From positions 124,001 through 188,000 of the forward strand of contig NZ_JAEAGP010000001.1 of assembly GCF_015999305.1 (NCBI RefSeq): a stretch of DNA of 64,000 bases, written 5' to 3'. Under the pieces are notes generated by a model that was not told the origin of the DNA, searched no databases, and was given only the letters and a program-made list of their open reading frames with translations. Source of the DNA: Erythrobacter sp. YJ-T3-07 (lineage in GTDB: Bacteria > Pseudomonadota > Alphaproteobacteria > Sphingomonadales > Sphingomonadaceae). Position 1 is the first letter of the stretch. Every line of letters starts with the position of its first letter. The position numbers were made by a program, and so were the translations under genes. Below, in pieces: positions 1-7,598 of this stretch.

Positions 1-11
1 GGCTTGGATGG

Positions 12-638
12 TCATGCGGGTTTCTCCAGTCGGTCCAGTATCCATGGCAGCGCTTCGTGCCACGTATCGATTCGGGCGTGCGCATCGCCTGCCTTGGCCC
101 CGCAGGCAATATGCGGGGCGAGGCCGGGCTCGCCGCACAGGTGCAGCCGGGCAATGTCTGGCGCATGCTCGCGCGCGGAGCTGTGGTGCTGCGACAGATC
201 GTCGATGAACACCGCGCGGCTCGGGGAGTATTCGTCCAGTATCCGCGCAATCGCGCCGCCCTTGGGGCCCTGGTTGGTATAGACCTTCACATCGATTCCG
301 TGGCGGGCGAGCTGGCGCGCGCGATCCTCCTGCCGGTGGTCCAGCAGGTTGGTCAACACCACCACATCGGCCTGCTCGGCCAGCGTGCCATAGGCCTCCA
401 CCGCGCCCGCGATCGGCTCCTGCCGTTCCATCTCGGTATCGAAAAATCCGTTGAGCAGCCGCCAGATTTCCTTCTGCTCGACCGTCTCGCCGGTCTCGCG
501 CCGGGTCAGCGCGGTGGTGAAATCGGGCGCGTCGAAGGCGAAGTCGATGGCATGCGCCTCGCCCAGCCAGTCGCGGAAATGGGCGACCATGTGCAGCAGC
601 ACTTCGTCGCAATCGGTTATGACAAGCGGGCGGCTCAT
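12..638 (-). CDS. HAD-superfamily hydrolase
   Basis: Haloacid dehalogenase-type hydrolase of 208 residues, probably a small-molecule phosphatase. The four HAD motifs occur in order: Asp9/Asp11 in ITDCDEVLL, Thr96 in VVLTNL, Lys126, and the acidic pair Asp146/Asp147 in VFIDDLSQ. Residues of about 17-75 fit a small helical cap between motifs I and II. The ATG overlaps the stop of the upstream DUF3572 gene by four bases (ATGA), so the two are probably co-translated. The substrate cannot be told from sequence. Superfamily assignment is firm. Confidence 0.85.
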   Translation of the reverse strand: MSRPLVITDCDEVLLHMVAHFRDWLGEAHAIDFAFDAPDFTTALTRRETGETVEQKEIWRLLNGFFDTEMERQEPIAGAVEAYGTLAEQADVVVLTNLLDHRQEDRARQLARHGIDVKVYTNQGPKGGAIARILDEYSPSRAVFIDDLSQHHSSAREHAPDIARLHLCGEPGLAPHIACGAKAGDAHARIDTWHEALPWILDRLEKPA

Positions 639-946
639 GCGGACAGTTCCCGGTGCGCGGCGATGATCACCGCCGGATCGACGTTGAGCGCATCGGCGGC
701 GAGCACCAGATCGGGCTCGTGCGCGGCGAGGAATTCGAGCACCGCGGCCTGCACGCTCTTGTCCTCGATCCCGTGGCGCAGCCGTTCGGGCGTCAGCCCG
801 GTCAGCGAGAGCAGGCGGTCGGCCCGCCGCTCGTCGGTCAGGATCCAGCCCAGCGCGCCCAGTGCCAGCGCCTCGGCATCGGAGTGGCCGCCATGAGAGC
901 CGGAATGCGGGGCGGACGATGAGGAGTCTGGCGGGGGCGTTGTCAT
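635..946 (-). CDS. DUF3572 family protein
   Basis: Small cytoplasmic protein of 103 residues matching the DUF3572 family of alphaproteobacteria; its function is unknown. After a Ser/Pro-rich, His-containing lead of about 20 residues comes a helical domain (ALGALGWILTDE, then LTGLTPERLRHGIED). The open frame extends upstream to 1069, but the extra residues are basic and low-complexity and would overlap divK, so the internal ATG at 946 is preferred. It lies divergent to the DivK-like gene with about 49 bases between the starts. Next to DivK this family is often found, which suggests but does not prove a cell-cycle link. Confidence 0.75.
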   Translation of the reverse strand: MTTPPPDSSSSAPHSGSHGGHSDAEALALGALGWILTDERRADRLLSLTGLTPERLRHGIEDKSVQAAVLEFLAAHEPDLVLAADALNVDPAVIIAAHRELSA

Positions 947-995
947 AAGGGGGGCAGGTGGCCTATCCGGGGGCAAATCAGGAGTCGGGCGAGAC

Positions 996-1364
996 GTGGC
1001 AAAACGCATCCTTGTTGTCGAGGACAACGATCTCAACCGCAAATTGTTCTGCGATGTGCTGCGCGCCAAGGGCTACGAGGTGCTCGGCTGCGCAGACGGC
1101 AATTCGGTGATCGCATCGGCGCATCAATTCGGCCCCGATCTCGCGATCATGGACATCCAGCTGCCGCATGTCTCGGGTCTCGACCTGATCGCGCAGATGA
1201 AGGCGGACAGCAAGCTTGCCGGGGTACCCGTGCTCGCGGTGACGGCCTATGCCGGCAAGGGCGACGAGGATCGCATTCGCGCCGCAGGGGCAGAGGATTA
1301 CCTTGCCAAACCGGTCTCCATCGGGCCGTTTTCGGCCAAGGTTCTTGCGCTCATCGGAGAGTAG
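996..1364 (+). CDS. divK: DivK-like single-domain response regulator
   Basis: Receiver-only response regulator of 122 residues. Acidic pocket Glu9/Asp10, phospho-acceptor Asp53 (IMDIQLP), Thr83 and Lys105 are all present and there is no output domain. In Caulobacter, DivK works in the DivJ/PleC-CckA phosphorelay that controls CtrA. The start is GTG at 996 behind an AGGAG at about 980. The same neighbourhood, DUF3572-divK, is usual in alphaproteobacteria. Other stand-alone CheY-like proteins cannot be fully excluded, but length and the ENDLNRKLF start of the domain fit DivK well. Confidence 0.85.
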   Translation: MAKRILVVEDNDLNRKLFCDVLRAKGYEVLGCADGNSVIASAHQFGPDLAIMDIQLPHVSGLDLIAQMKADSKLAGVPVLAVTAYAGKGDEDRIRAAGAEDYLAKPVSIGPFSAKVLALIGE

Positions 1365-1451
1365 CGGACACCCGCGAAAGCTTGACAAATCGGGGGCAAG
1401 AGCGCTTTGCCCCGCCGGTTCCCATTAGAGATTTGAAAGAGGATGCCCGCG

Positions 1452-1697
1452 ATGGACCGTGCCGAGATCGACCGGCGAATCCGCGACCTGATCGAACCGT
1501 TCAACAAGAACGGGGTCACCATTACCGATGCGACCACCTTTCAGGTCGACCTCGAATTCGACAGCCTGACCGTGATGGATTTCGTCGCCGCGATCGAGGA
1601 TGAGTTCGACATCATCATCTCGATGAACCAGCAGGCCGAGATCGAGACCTATGGCCAGCTGGTCGATGCCGTGAAGAAACTGGTCGACGCAGGGTGA
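1452..1697 (+). CDS. Acyl carrier protein paired with serine palmitoyltransferase
   Basis: Acyl carrier protein of 81 residues. Ser38 in the FDSLTVMD motif is the phosphopantetheine attachment site. It is acidic and all-helical, but diverges from the housekeeping AcpP. It lies 8 bases upstream of the serine palmitoyltransferase gene and is therefore the likely dedicated acyl donor for sphingoid base synthesis, as proposed for sphingolipid ACPs of Caulobacter and Sphingomonas. Two ATGs are possible: the one at 1443 directly abuts the AAAGAGG ribosome-binding site, while 1452 has a nine-base gap, so 1452 is chosen. Confidence 0.85.
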   Translation: MDRAEIDRRIRDLIEPFNKNGVTITDATTFQVDLEFDSLTVMDFVAAIEDEFDIIISMNQQAEIETYGQLVDAVKKLVDAG

Positions 1698-1704
1698 TCG
1701 CACG

Positions 1705-2958
1705 ATGAGTGAAGGCATCAGCCAGCCGGACGCGCCCGTCGTGCGTGAAGGCCGCGCCAAAGGCGATCTGTTCGCCAAGTTCGACGATCTGATCGCGATG
1801 CGCGAAGGCCTGCTCGCCAGCGGGGTGGAAGATCCTTTCAACCTCGTGATGGAAAAGGTCCTCTCGCCCACCCGCGCGATCTGCAACGGGCGCGAGACGA
1901 TCCTGCTCGGCACCTACAACTACATGGGCATGACCTTCGATCCGGACGTGATCGAGGCGGGCAAGCAGGCGCTGGAAGAGTTCGGCAGCGGGACGACCGG
2001 CAGCCGCGTTCTGAACGGGACGTATCAGGGCCACAAGGAGTGCGAGGACGCGCTCAAGGAATTTTACGGAATGGACCACGCGATGGTCTTTTCCACCGGC
2101 TACCAGGCCAACCTCGGGATCATCTCCACCATCGCCGGCAAGGGCGATTACGTGGTGCTCGATATCGACAGCCACGCCTCGATCTACGATGGCTGCGCGA
2201 TGGGCCGGGCCGAGATCGTCGCCTTTCGCCATAATGATATCGAAGCGCTCGAAAAGCGGCTGAAGCGCATTCCCGCCGATGCGGGCAAGCTGGTCGTCCT
2301 CGAAGGCGTCTATTCGATGCTCGGCGATGTTGCGCCGCTGAAGGAGATGATCCGCGTCTCCAAGGAAGCAGGCGCGATGGTGCTGGTCGACGAGGCGCAT
2401 TCGATGGGCTTCATCGGCGAACATGGCCGCGGCGTTGCCGAGGATCAGGGCGTGCTCGACGATGTCGACTTCGTGATCGGCACGTTTTCGAAGAGCGTCG
2501 GCACGGTGGGCGGCTTCTGCGTCTCCAACCACCCCGATTTCGAGATCATGCGGCTGGTGTGCCGCCCCTACGTGTTCACCGCCAGCCTGCCGCCGAGCGT
2601 AGTCGCCACCGCCGCGACCTCGATCCGCAAGCTGATGCATGGGAGCAACAAGCGCGCGCACCTGTGGGAGAACTCCAAGCGGCTCCACGGCGGGCTCAAG
2701 GAACTGGGCTTCCAGCTCGGCACCGACGAACCGCAGAGCGCGATCGTCGCGGTGATCATGCCCGACCTGACCAAGGGCGCGCAGATGTGGGAGGCGCTGC
2801 TGAAGGAAGGGCTCTACGTCAATCTCGCCCGCCCGCCCGCAACGCCCGCCAACATGACGCTGCTGCGCTGTTCGCTATGCGCGGAGCATAGCGAGGAAGA
2901 GGTCTCCACCATCCTCGGCATGTTCGAGCGCGCAGGCAAGGCGACCGGGATTATCTGA
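1705..2958 (+). CDS. spt: Serine palmitoyltransferase
   Basis: PLP-dependent alpha-oxoamine synthase of 417 residues that condenses L-serine with a palmitoyl thioester to 3-ketodihydrosphingosine, the first step of sphingolipid synthesis. The PLP lysine is Lys263 (GTFSKSVGTVGG), His157 would stack on the cofactor, and Asp229/His232 sit in VDEAHS. These positions are each two less than the known residues of the soluble Sphingomonas paucimobilis enzyme (159, 231, 234, 265), whose length is nearly the same. It follows the ACP gene in one transcription unit. AKB ligase and ALA synthase share the fold but the N-terminus (FNLVMEKVLSPT) fits SPT. Confidence 0.95.
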   Translation: MSEGISQPDAPVVREGRAKGDLFAKFDDLIAMREGLLASGVEDPFNLVMEKVLSPTRAICNGRETILLGTYNYMGMTFDPDVIEAGKQALEEFGSGTTGSRVLNGTYQGHKECEDALKEFYGMDHAMVFSTGYQANLGIISTIAGKGDYVVLDIDSHASIYDGCAMGRAEIVAFRHNDIEALEKRLKRIPADAGKLVVLEGVYSMLGDVAPLKEMIRVSKEAGAMVLVDEAHSMGFIGEHGRGVAEDQGVLDDVDFVIGTFSKSVGTVGGFCVSNHPDFEIMRLVCRPYVFTASLPPSVVATAATSIRKLMHGSNKRAHLWENSKRLHGGLKELGFQLGTDEPQSAIVAVIMPDLTKGAQMWEALLKEGLYVNLARPPATPANMTLLRCSLCAEHSEEEVSTILGMFERAGKATGII

Positions 2959-3843
2959 TCAGCCGGCATCCAGCGCATGGCGCACCGGCTTTATGGGAAT
3001 GCGCAGATAGGAAACGCCGTTGTCGGTCGCTTCGGGGAAGCGTCCGGCGCGGATATTGACCTGGACCGAGGGTAGCAGCAGCCGCGGCACGGCAAGGTCG
3101 CTGTCGCGCGCCTCGCGCATGGCGACGAACTCCTCCTCGCTCACGCCGTCGTGCACGTGCACGCTGCTGCGCTTCTGCTCGCCGACGGTGGTCTCCCACG
3201 CATAGTCCTCGCGCCCCGGCGCCTTGTAGTCGTGGCACATGAACAGCCGGGTTTCCTCGGGCAGCGCCAGCAGGCGGCGGATCGAGTGATAGAGCTGGTG
3301 CGCATCGCCGCCGGGGAAGTCCGCGCGCGCGGTGCCGAAATCGGGCATGAACAGCGTGTCGCCCACGAACACCGCATCGCCGATCTTGTAGGCAATATCC
3401 GCCGGGGTGTGCCCGGGCACGTGCAGCACCTCGACGCGGAGCGAGCCGATCGCGAAGCTCTCTCCATCGGCGAACAGGTCGTCGAAATCGGACCCGTCGG
3501 TCTTGAGGTCGTCCATCCCGAAGACCGGGCGGAAGATCTTCTGCACATCGCGGATATGCGCGCCGATGCCAATTCGCGCGCCGGTCTTCGCCTTGATGAA
3601 GGGTGCCGCGCTCAGATGGTCGGCATGGGCGTGGGTTTCGAGCACGCGCTCGATCGTCACGCCTTCCTCCTCAGCGGCGGCAAGGATCGCTTCGGCAGAG
3701 CGCACATCCGCCTCACCCGAGGCAAGATCAAAGTCGAGCACAGGGTCGATCACTGCGCCCTTCGCCGTGTCCGGGTCCCAGACCAGATAGCTGACCGTGT
3801 TGGTCGGTTCGTCGAAGAAGGCGCGAATGTGGGGGTTCGTCAT
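2959..3843 (-). CDS. MBL-fold hydrolase, persulfide dioxygenase-like (Blh/ETHE1 type)
   Basis: Metallo-beta-lactamase fold enzyme of 294 residues. The metal motif HAHADH is at residues 71-76, followed by a GHTPADIAY segment and a later MCHDYK histidine, the pattern of the ETHE1/Blh group that uses a single Fe(II) to oxidise glutathione persulfide to sulfite. Divergent transcription from a BigR-like regulator, with a rhodanese and sulfite exporter next door, supports a sulfide-detoxification role. The ATG at 3843 is preferred because the frame extension to 3906 runs across the operator. A glyoxalase II-like role is less likely given this neighbourhood. Confidence 0.85.
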   Translation of the reverse strand: MTNPHIRAFFDEPTNTVSYLVWDPDTAKGAVIDPVLDFDLASGEADVRSAEAILAAAEEEGVTIERVLETHAHADHLSAAPFIKAKTGARIGIGAHIRDVQKIFRPVFGMDDLKTDGSDFDDLFADGESFAIGSLRVEVLHVPGHTPADIAYKIGDAVFVGDTLFMPDFGTARADFPGGDAHQLYHSIRRLLALPEETRLFMCHDYKAPGREDYAWETTVGEQKRSSVHVHDGVSEEEFVAMREARDSDLAVPRLLLPSVQVNIRAGRFPEATDNGVSYLRIPIKPVRHALDAG

Positions 3844-3883
3844 GATGGGTCTCCGTCGGGCTTGCTGTTGACGCTTGACATAT

Positions 3884-3914
3884 ATTAGCGATTGCTTATT
3901 TAGCAAGTGCTAAT
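3884..3914. promoter_or_regulatory. Palindromic operator for the BigR-like repressor
   Basis: A 31-base interrupted palindrome with outer arms ATTAGC/GCTAAT and inner arms TTGCT/AGCAA lies between the divergent MBL-hydrolase and ArsR genes. It is AT-rich against a GC-rich background. A TTGACA hexamer at 3875-3880 stands just to its left. The right arm contains the start codon of the regulator (3913), so binding would block both divergent promoters, including the regulator's own. Operator function is inferred from symmetry and position. Confidence 0.7.
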
Positions 3915-4239
3915 GGACAACGACACACTTCTCGCCCCCGCAGACCTCGCCACGTTCGAGGCCAATGCATCTTCCGTCGCCGAGCTGCTCAAGGCGCTCG
4001 GCAACACGCGTCGCCTGATGGTGATGTGCAAGCTGGCCGAACATGGCGAGATGCGGGTGAACGCGCTGGCCGAGGAGGTCGGCCTGTCCCAGTCCGCGCT
4101 CTCGCAGCATCTTGCGAAGATGCGGGCCGAGGGACTGGTCGACTCCCGGCGCGAGGCGCAGACCGCCTGGTACCGCATCGCCGACCCGCGCTGCCGCACC
4201 CTGCTGGCGACCCTTCACGATCTCTATTGTCAGGAGTGA
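3913..4239 (+). CDS. bigR: ArsR-family sulfide/persulfide sensor, BigR/SqrR-like
   Basis: Winged-helix repressor of 108 residues. The recognition helix lies in VGLSQSALSQHLAKMR (about residues 56-71). Two cysteines, Cys39 in MVMCKL and Cys106 in DLYCQE, are 67 residues apart, close to the spacing of the redox pair of BigR and SqrR that forms a disulfide or polysulfide bridge with reactive sulfur species; Cys94 is extra. The metal-binding motifs of ArsR/SmtB are absent. The only plausible start, ATG 3913, lies inside the operator and leaves almost no leader. The downstream rhodanese and TauE genes look co-transcribed. Confidence 0.85.
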   Translation: MDNDTLLAPADLATFEANASSVAELLKALGNTRRLMVMCKLAEHGEMRVNALAEEVGLSQSALSQHLAKMRAEGLVDSRREAQTAWYRIADPRCRTLLATLHDLYCQE

Positions 4240-4244
4240 CCCCC

Positions 4245-4766
4245 ATGACTTCTACCCCCAAGACCGTCTCCCCCACCGAAGCCCGGCGCATGATGGCCGA
4301 AGGCGCAAAACTGGTGGATATCCGCGGGACCGACGAGTTCGCCCGCGCCCGCGCTCAGGGTGCCGAGAATCGCCCGCTCGACCAGATCGAGCGGATCGAT
4401 TGCGACGGGCCGATCGTGTTCATGTGCCGCTCCGGCATGCGGACCGGCAGCAATGCGCAGCGGCTCGCCGCGTGCCATGATGGCGAGGCCTTCCTGCTTG
4501 AAGGCGGGCTGGAAGGCTGGCGCAAGGCCGACCTTCCGGTGGAGGAAGACCGCAGCCAGCCGATCGAGATCATGCGGCAGGTCCAGATCGCCGCCGGATC
4601 GCTGGTCCTGCTGGGCGTGATCTTGGGCCTTACGGTCGCGCCGGGATGGTTTGCGCTGTCGGGCTTCGTCGGCGCGGGGCTGGTCTTCGCAGGCACCACC
4701 GGCTGGTGCGGCATGGCGTACCTGCTCGCGATCATGCCGTGGAACCGGCAGGCCGCAGCGGCCTGA
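4245..4766 (+). CDS. Rhodanese-domain protein with C-terminal membrane segment
   Basis: Protein of 173 residues. Residues 1-105 form a rhodanese domain with catalytic Cys61 in the loop CRSGMRT, typical of sulfurtransferases that move sulfane sulfur to an acceptor. Residues of about 108-165 contain two hydrophobic helices of the DUF2892 type, anchoring it in the inner membrane. It starts five bases after the stop of the BigR-like gene and is followed eight bases later by a TauE/SafE permease. In related sulfide operons this protein works with the persulfide dioxygenase. Confidence 0.85.
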   Translation: MTSTPKTVSPTEARRMMAEGAKLVDIRGTDEFARARAQGAENRPLDQIERIDCDGPIVFMCRSGMRTGSNAQRLAACHDGEAFLLEGGLEGWRKADLPVEEDRSQPIEIMRQVQIAAGSLVLLGVILGLTVAPGWFALSGFVGAGLVFAGTTGWCGMAYLLAIMPWNRQAAAA

Positions 4767-4774
4767 CGCGACCG

Positions 4775-5557
4775 ATGGACCTGGCTCATATCCTCATCAC
4801 GCTGCTTTCGGGCGGCGTCATCGGCTTCGTGCTGGGGCTGGTCGGCGGCGGGGGCTCGATCCTCGCCGTGCCGCTGCTGGTCTATGCGGTGGGGATGAAA
4901 TCGCCGCACATGGCGATCGGCACTGCCGCTGTGGCGGTGGCGCTCAACGCGCTGGTCGGTCTCGTCGGCCATGCGCGCAGCGGAAATGTCCGCTGGCAAT
5001 GCGCGCTCAGCTTCGCGCTCGCCGGGTCGGCGGGTGCGGCACTGGGCGCGGAGGCGGGCAAGGCGGTCGATGGTGAGAGCCTGCTCGGCCTGTTCGGCGG
5101 GTTGATGGTGGTGGTCGCGCTGCTGATGCTGCGCGGTCGCAAGGCGGCGGAGAACCCGCTGGTGCGGATGACGCGCGAGAATGCGAAATCCATGCTCTCG
5201 CGCATCCTGCCGATCGGCTTCGGCACCGGGCTGCTCGCCGGATTCTTCGGGATCGGCGGCGGCTTCCTGATCGTGCCCGGTCTGGTCTTCGCGACCGCGA
5301 TGCCGCTGTCGCTGGCGATCGGTAGCTCGCTGGTCGCGGTCAGCGCCTTCGGGATCACCACCGCCGGGTCCTACGCGCTCTCGGGCATGGTCGACTGGAC
5401 GATCGTCGCCTGGCTGGTCGCGGGCGGGATCGGCGGCAGCGTGCTGGGTCGCGGCGCCGGGGCGAAGCTCGCCACGCACAAGCGCGCGCTGGAGATCGGA
5501 TTTGCGGTTCTGGTCGCGGCGGTGGGCGTGTGGGTGATCGTCAAGTCATTCGGCTGA
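4775..5557 (+). CDS. TauE/SafE family sulfite exporter-like permease
   Basis: Integral membrane protein of 260 residues with about eight hydrophobic segments. The two halves each contain the glycine-rich family signature, GLVGGGGSILAVPLL at about residue 20 and GFFGIGGGFLIVPGL at about residue 150. This family exports sulfite or related organosulfur anions. As the last gene of the BigR-like operon it probably removes sulfite made by the persulfide dioxygenase. The ATG at 4775 follows the rhodanese stop by eight bases. Substrate is inferred from context. Confidence 0.85.
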   Translation: MDLAHILITLLSGGVIGFVLGLVGGGGSILAVPLLVYAVGMKSPHMAIGTAAVAVALNALVGLVGHARSGNVRWQCALSFALAGSAGAALGAEAGKAVDGESLLGLFGGLMVVVALLMLRGRKAAENPLVRMTRENAKSMLSRILPIGFGTGLLAGFFGIGGGFLIVPGLVFATAMPLSLAIGSSLVAVSAFGITTAGSYALSGMVDWTIVAWLVAGGIGGSVLGRGAGAKLATHKRALEIGFAVLVAAVGVWVIVKSFG

Positions 5558-5615
5558 GATAGCGCGGAACCGCTCGCCACGCCTTTCGTCTGACAGGGCA
5601 GAAGGAGATTCTCTA

Positions 5616-6047
5616 ATGGCGAATATCAGCACCGGCAGCGCAAAATACGAAGGCTTCGGCAAAGACGGCAAGGGCCACGTCTCGACCGGGTCGGGCGCGC
5701 TCAAGGACCAGCCCTATGGCTTCAAGACCCGGTTCGAGGATGAGCCGGGCACCAACCCCGAAGAACTGATCGCAGCCGCGCATGCCAGCTGCTTCACCAT
5801 GGCGCTGTCGTTCCAGCTGGCGGGCAAGGGCCACTCCGACGGCACGATCGAGACGACCTGCAAGGTCACGCTGGAAAAGGATGGCGAGGGCTTCAAGGTC
5901 AGCAAGTCCGCCCTCTCGGTAACCGGCGGCGGCGACGGGCTCGACAAGGCGACGTTCGAGGAATGCGCCAAGACCGCCAAGGAAAACTGCCCGCTGTCCA
6001 AGCTGCTCGACACCGAGATCACGCTGGAAACCAACTTTAAAGGCTAA
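5616..6047 (+). CDS. osmC: OsmC-type thiol peroxidase
   Basis: OsmC/Ohr superfamily peroxidase of 143 residues that reduces organic hydroperoxides with a cysteine pair. Catalytic Cys59 (AAAHASCF) and Cys125 (KENCPLSKLL) are in place; Cys82 and Cys117 are additional. The N-terminal GSAKYEGFGKDGKGHVST segment is typical of OsmC rather than Ohr. A good AGAAGGAG site precedes the ATG. It follows the sulfide operon in the same direction after about 58 bases and may share a stress-related role, since OsmC-like proteins can also act on persulfides. Confidence 0.9.
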   Translation: MANISTGSAKYEGFGKDGKGHVSTGSGALKDQPYGFKTRFEDEPGTNPEELIAAAHASCFTMALSFQLAGKGHSDGTIETTCKVTLEKDGEGFKVSKSALSVTGGGDGLDKATFEECAKTAKENCPLSKLLDTEITLETNFKG

Positions 6048-6754
6048 CCGGCTTCCCCCGTGGGCGGATCGGCGCTGAGCCATCCGCCCACACCCACCGC
6101 CAGCATCATGCCCACCAGCTGCGCGGCGATGAAGCCGGGCACGTCGACCGGCGCGATCCCGGCGAAGGTGTCGCTGAGCGAGCGGACGACGGTGATCGCG
6201 GGATTGGCGAAACTGGTCGAGCTGGTGAACCAGTAGGCGGCGGTGATGTAGAGCGCGACGCTCGCCGGGACGGACCCGGGCAGCCGCTTCAACGTGACGA
6301 GGATGGTGAGGATGAGACCGAAGGTCGCGATCGCCTCCCCCGCCCATTGGCCCACGCCGGTACGCGCCTTGGTCGACAGCTGCAGGATCGGCAGATCGAA
6401 CATCAGGTGGACCGCCAGCGCGCCCAGCGCACCCGCCAGCAGCTGGACGAGGATATAGAGCAGCGCGATGCGCACCCGCGTCTCGCCGCGCAGCGCGAAG
6501 GCGATGCTGACCGCAGGGTTGAAATGCGCGCCCGAGATCGGCCCCAGCATCGCAATCAGCACGTAGAGGATTGCCCCGGTGGCGATCGTGTTGGCGAGCA
6601 GCGCGACCGCCACGTTCCCGTCCATCAGGTTTTGCGCCATCACGCCCGAACCGAGCACGCCGGCGAACAGGAAGAAGCTGCCGATAGCCTCTGCGGCGAG
6701 GCGGCGGGACAGGGCGTGCTCTGCGGGCGGAGCCGCCTCGGCGACGAGGCTCAC
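6044..6754 (-). CDS. MIP-family aquaporin
   Basis: Major intrinsic protein of 236 residues with six membrane helices. Both half-helix motifs are present: NPA in HFNPAVS and NPA in FANPAIT. The start is taken as the GTG at 6754 because it overlaps the TGA of the upstream gene (GTGA), a coupled arrangement; the frame itself stays open to an ATG at 6784. It is convergent with osmC, sharing a few bases at the 3' ends. Water or small neutral solute transport is expected; solute choice (glycerol, metalloid) cannot be read from the sequence. Confidence 0.85.
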   Translation of the reverse strand: MSLVAEAAPPAEHALSRRLAAEAIGSFFLFAGVLGSGVMAQNLMDGNVAVALLANTIATGAILYVLIAMLGPISGAHFNPAVSIAFALRGETRVRIALLYILVQLLAGALGALAVHLMFDLPILQLSTKARTGVGQWAGEAIATFGLILTILVTLKRLPGSVPASVALYITAAYWFTSSTSFANPAITVVRSLSDTFAGIAPVDVPGFIAAQLVGMMLAVGVGGWLSADPPTGEAG

Positions 6755-7392
6755 AGATCCTCGATGCTGTGGACCGCCGCGCACGGATCGTTGGCGTCGG
6801 TCTCGTCACCATGGCCGACCTGGGTCAGCACCAGCACTCCGCCGATCACCAGCGCGACGAACGCGGCGGTGACCCACGGCAGGTATTTGTCGATGAAGAC
6901 CTTGATCGGCGCGCCGAAGATGCGGAACAGCAGGCCCACGGTGAAGAAGATCATCCCGCGGCCCACCAGGCTGGCGAGGATGAAGGTGACGATGTTCATG
7001 TTCACGAACCCGGCGGAGATCGTCAGCAGCTTGAACGGCACCGGGGTCGATCCGGCGACCACGATCGCCTCCCAGTCGTATTCGCGCAGATAGCAGGCGG
7101 CGCGCGGGAAGCTGTCGGTCATCCCGATCGCGCCGATCAGCCATTCGCCGACCAGATCGTACAGGCCCCAGCCGATGAAATAGCCGAACAGCCCGCCCAC
7201 GACCGAGGCAAGCGTGGCGATCACGCCGAAGCGAATCGCCTTCTTCGGCTCGGCGAGACACATCAGGCCCAGCAGCGGGTGCGGCGGGATGGGGAAGAAG
7301 CTGGCTTCGACGAAGCAGAAGAACGCGAGCCACCACTGCGCATAGGGATGCGCCGCCTTCTCCATCGTCCAATTGTACAGACCGCGCAGCAT
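6751..7392 (-). CDS. YqaA/VTT-domain membrane protein
   Basis: Polytopic membrane protein of 213 residues of the YqaA branch of the DedA/VTT (SNARE-associated Golgi) superfamily. It has the re-entrant loop sequences FVEASFFPIPPHPLLG near residue 30 and GSTPVPFKLLTISAG near residue 115, with hydrophobic helices around them. DedA relatives are lipid scramblases or flippases; the job of the YqaA branch is not settled. It overlaps the aquaporin gene by four bases. The soluble tail (DETDANDPCAAVHSIEDL) is not conserved in character. Confidence 0.8.
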   Translation of the reverse strand: MLRGLYNWTMEKAAHPYAQWWLAFFCFVEASFFPIPPHPLLGLMCLAEPKKAIRFGVIATLASVVGGLFGYFIGWGLYDLVGEWLIGAIGMTDSFPRAACYLREYDWEAIVVAGSTPVPFKLLTISAGFVNMNIVTFILASLVGRGMIFFTVGLLFRIFGAPIKVFIDKYLPWVTAAFVALVIGGVLVLTQVGHGDETDANDPCAAVHSIEDL

Positions 7393-7469
7393 CGCCGCTC
7401 CCTCCCAGATTTCGCCAGCGCTTAGGCCAGCCGCCCACCCCGCGCAAGCGCGTGCGTGGCCCGGTCAAT

Positions 7470-7521
7470 TTACCATATCGGTTATTTTAGCATTGACATC
7501 GTGACGCTCTTTGGTTAGAGA
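7470..7521 (+). promoter_or_regulatory. Candidate promoter of the GTA cluster
   Basis: TTGACA at 7493-7498 is followed after 17 bases by TAGAGA at 7516-7521, a sigma-70-like pair about 80 bases before the first GTA gene. Immediately upstream, at 7470-7484, lies an imperfect dyad (TTACC-ATATC-GGTTA) in an AT-rich patch. That position would suit an activator such as a GafA-type GTA regulator, but that link is only a guess. No other obvious promoter was seen between 7393 and 7598. Confidence 0.5.
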
Positions 7522-7598
7522 GAAAGAACATCGCGATAGTGCGGGCACGGCGGGGGCCAATCGCTACGTCAGACGCCAGCCACCGGGATCATCATTTC

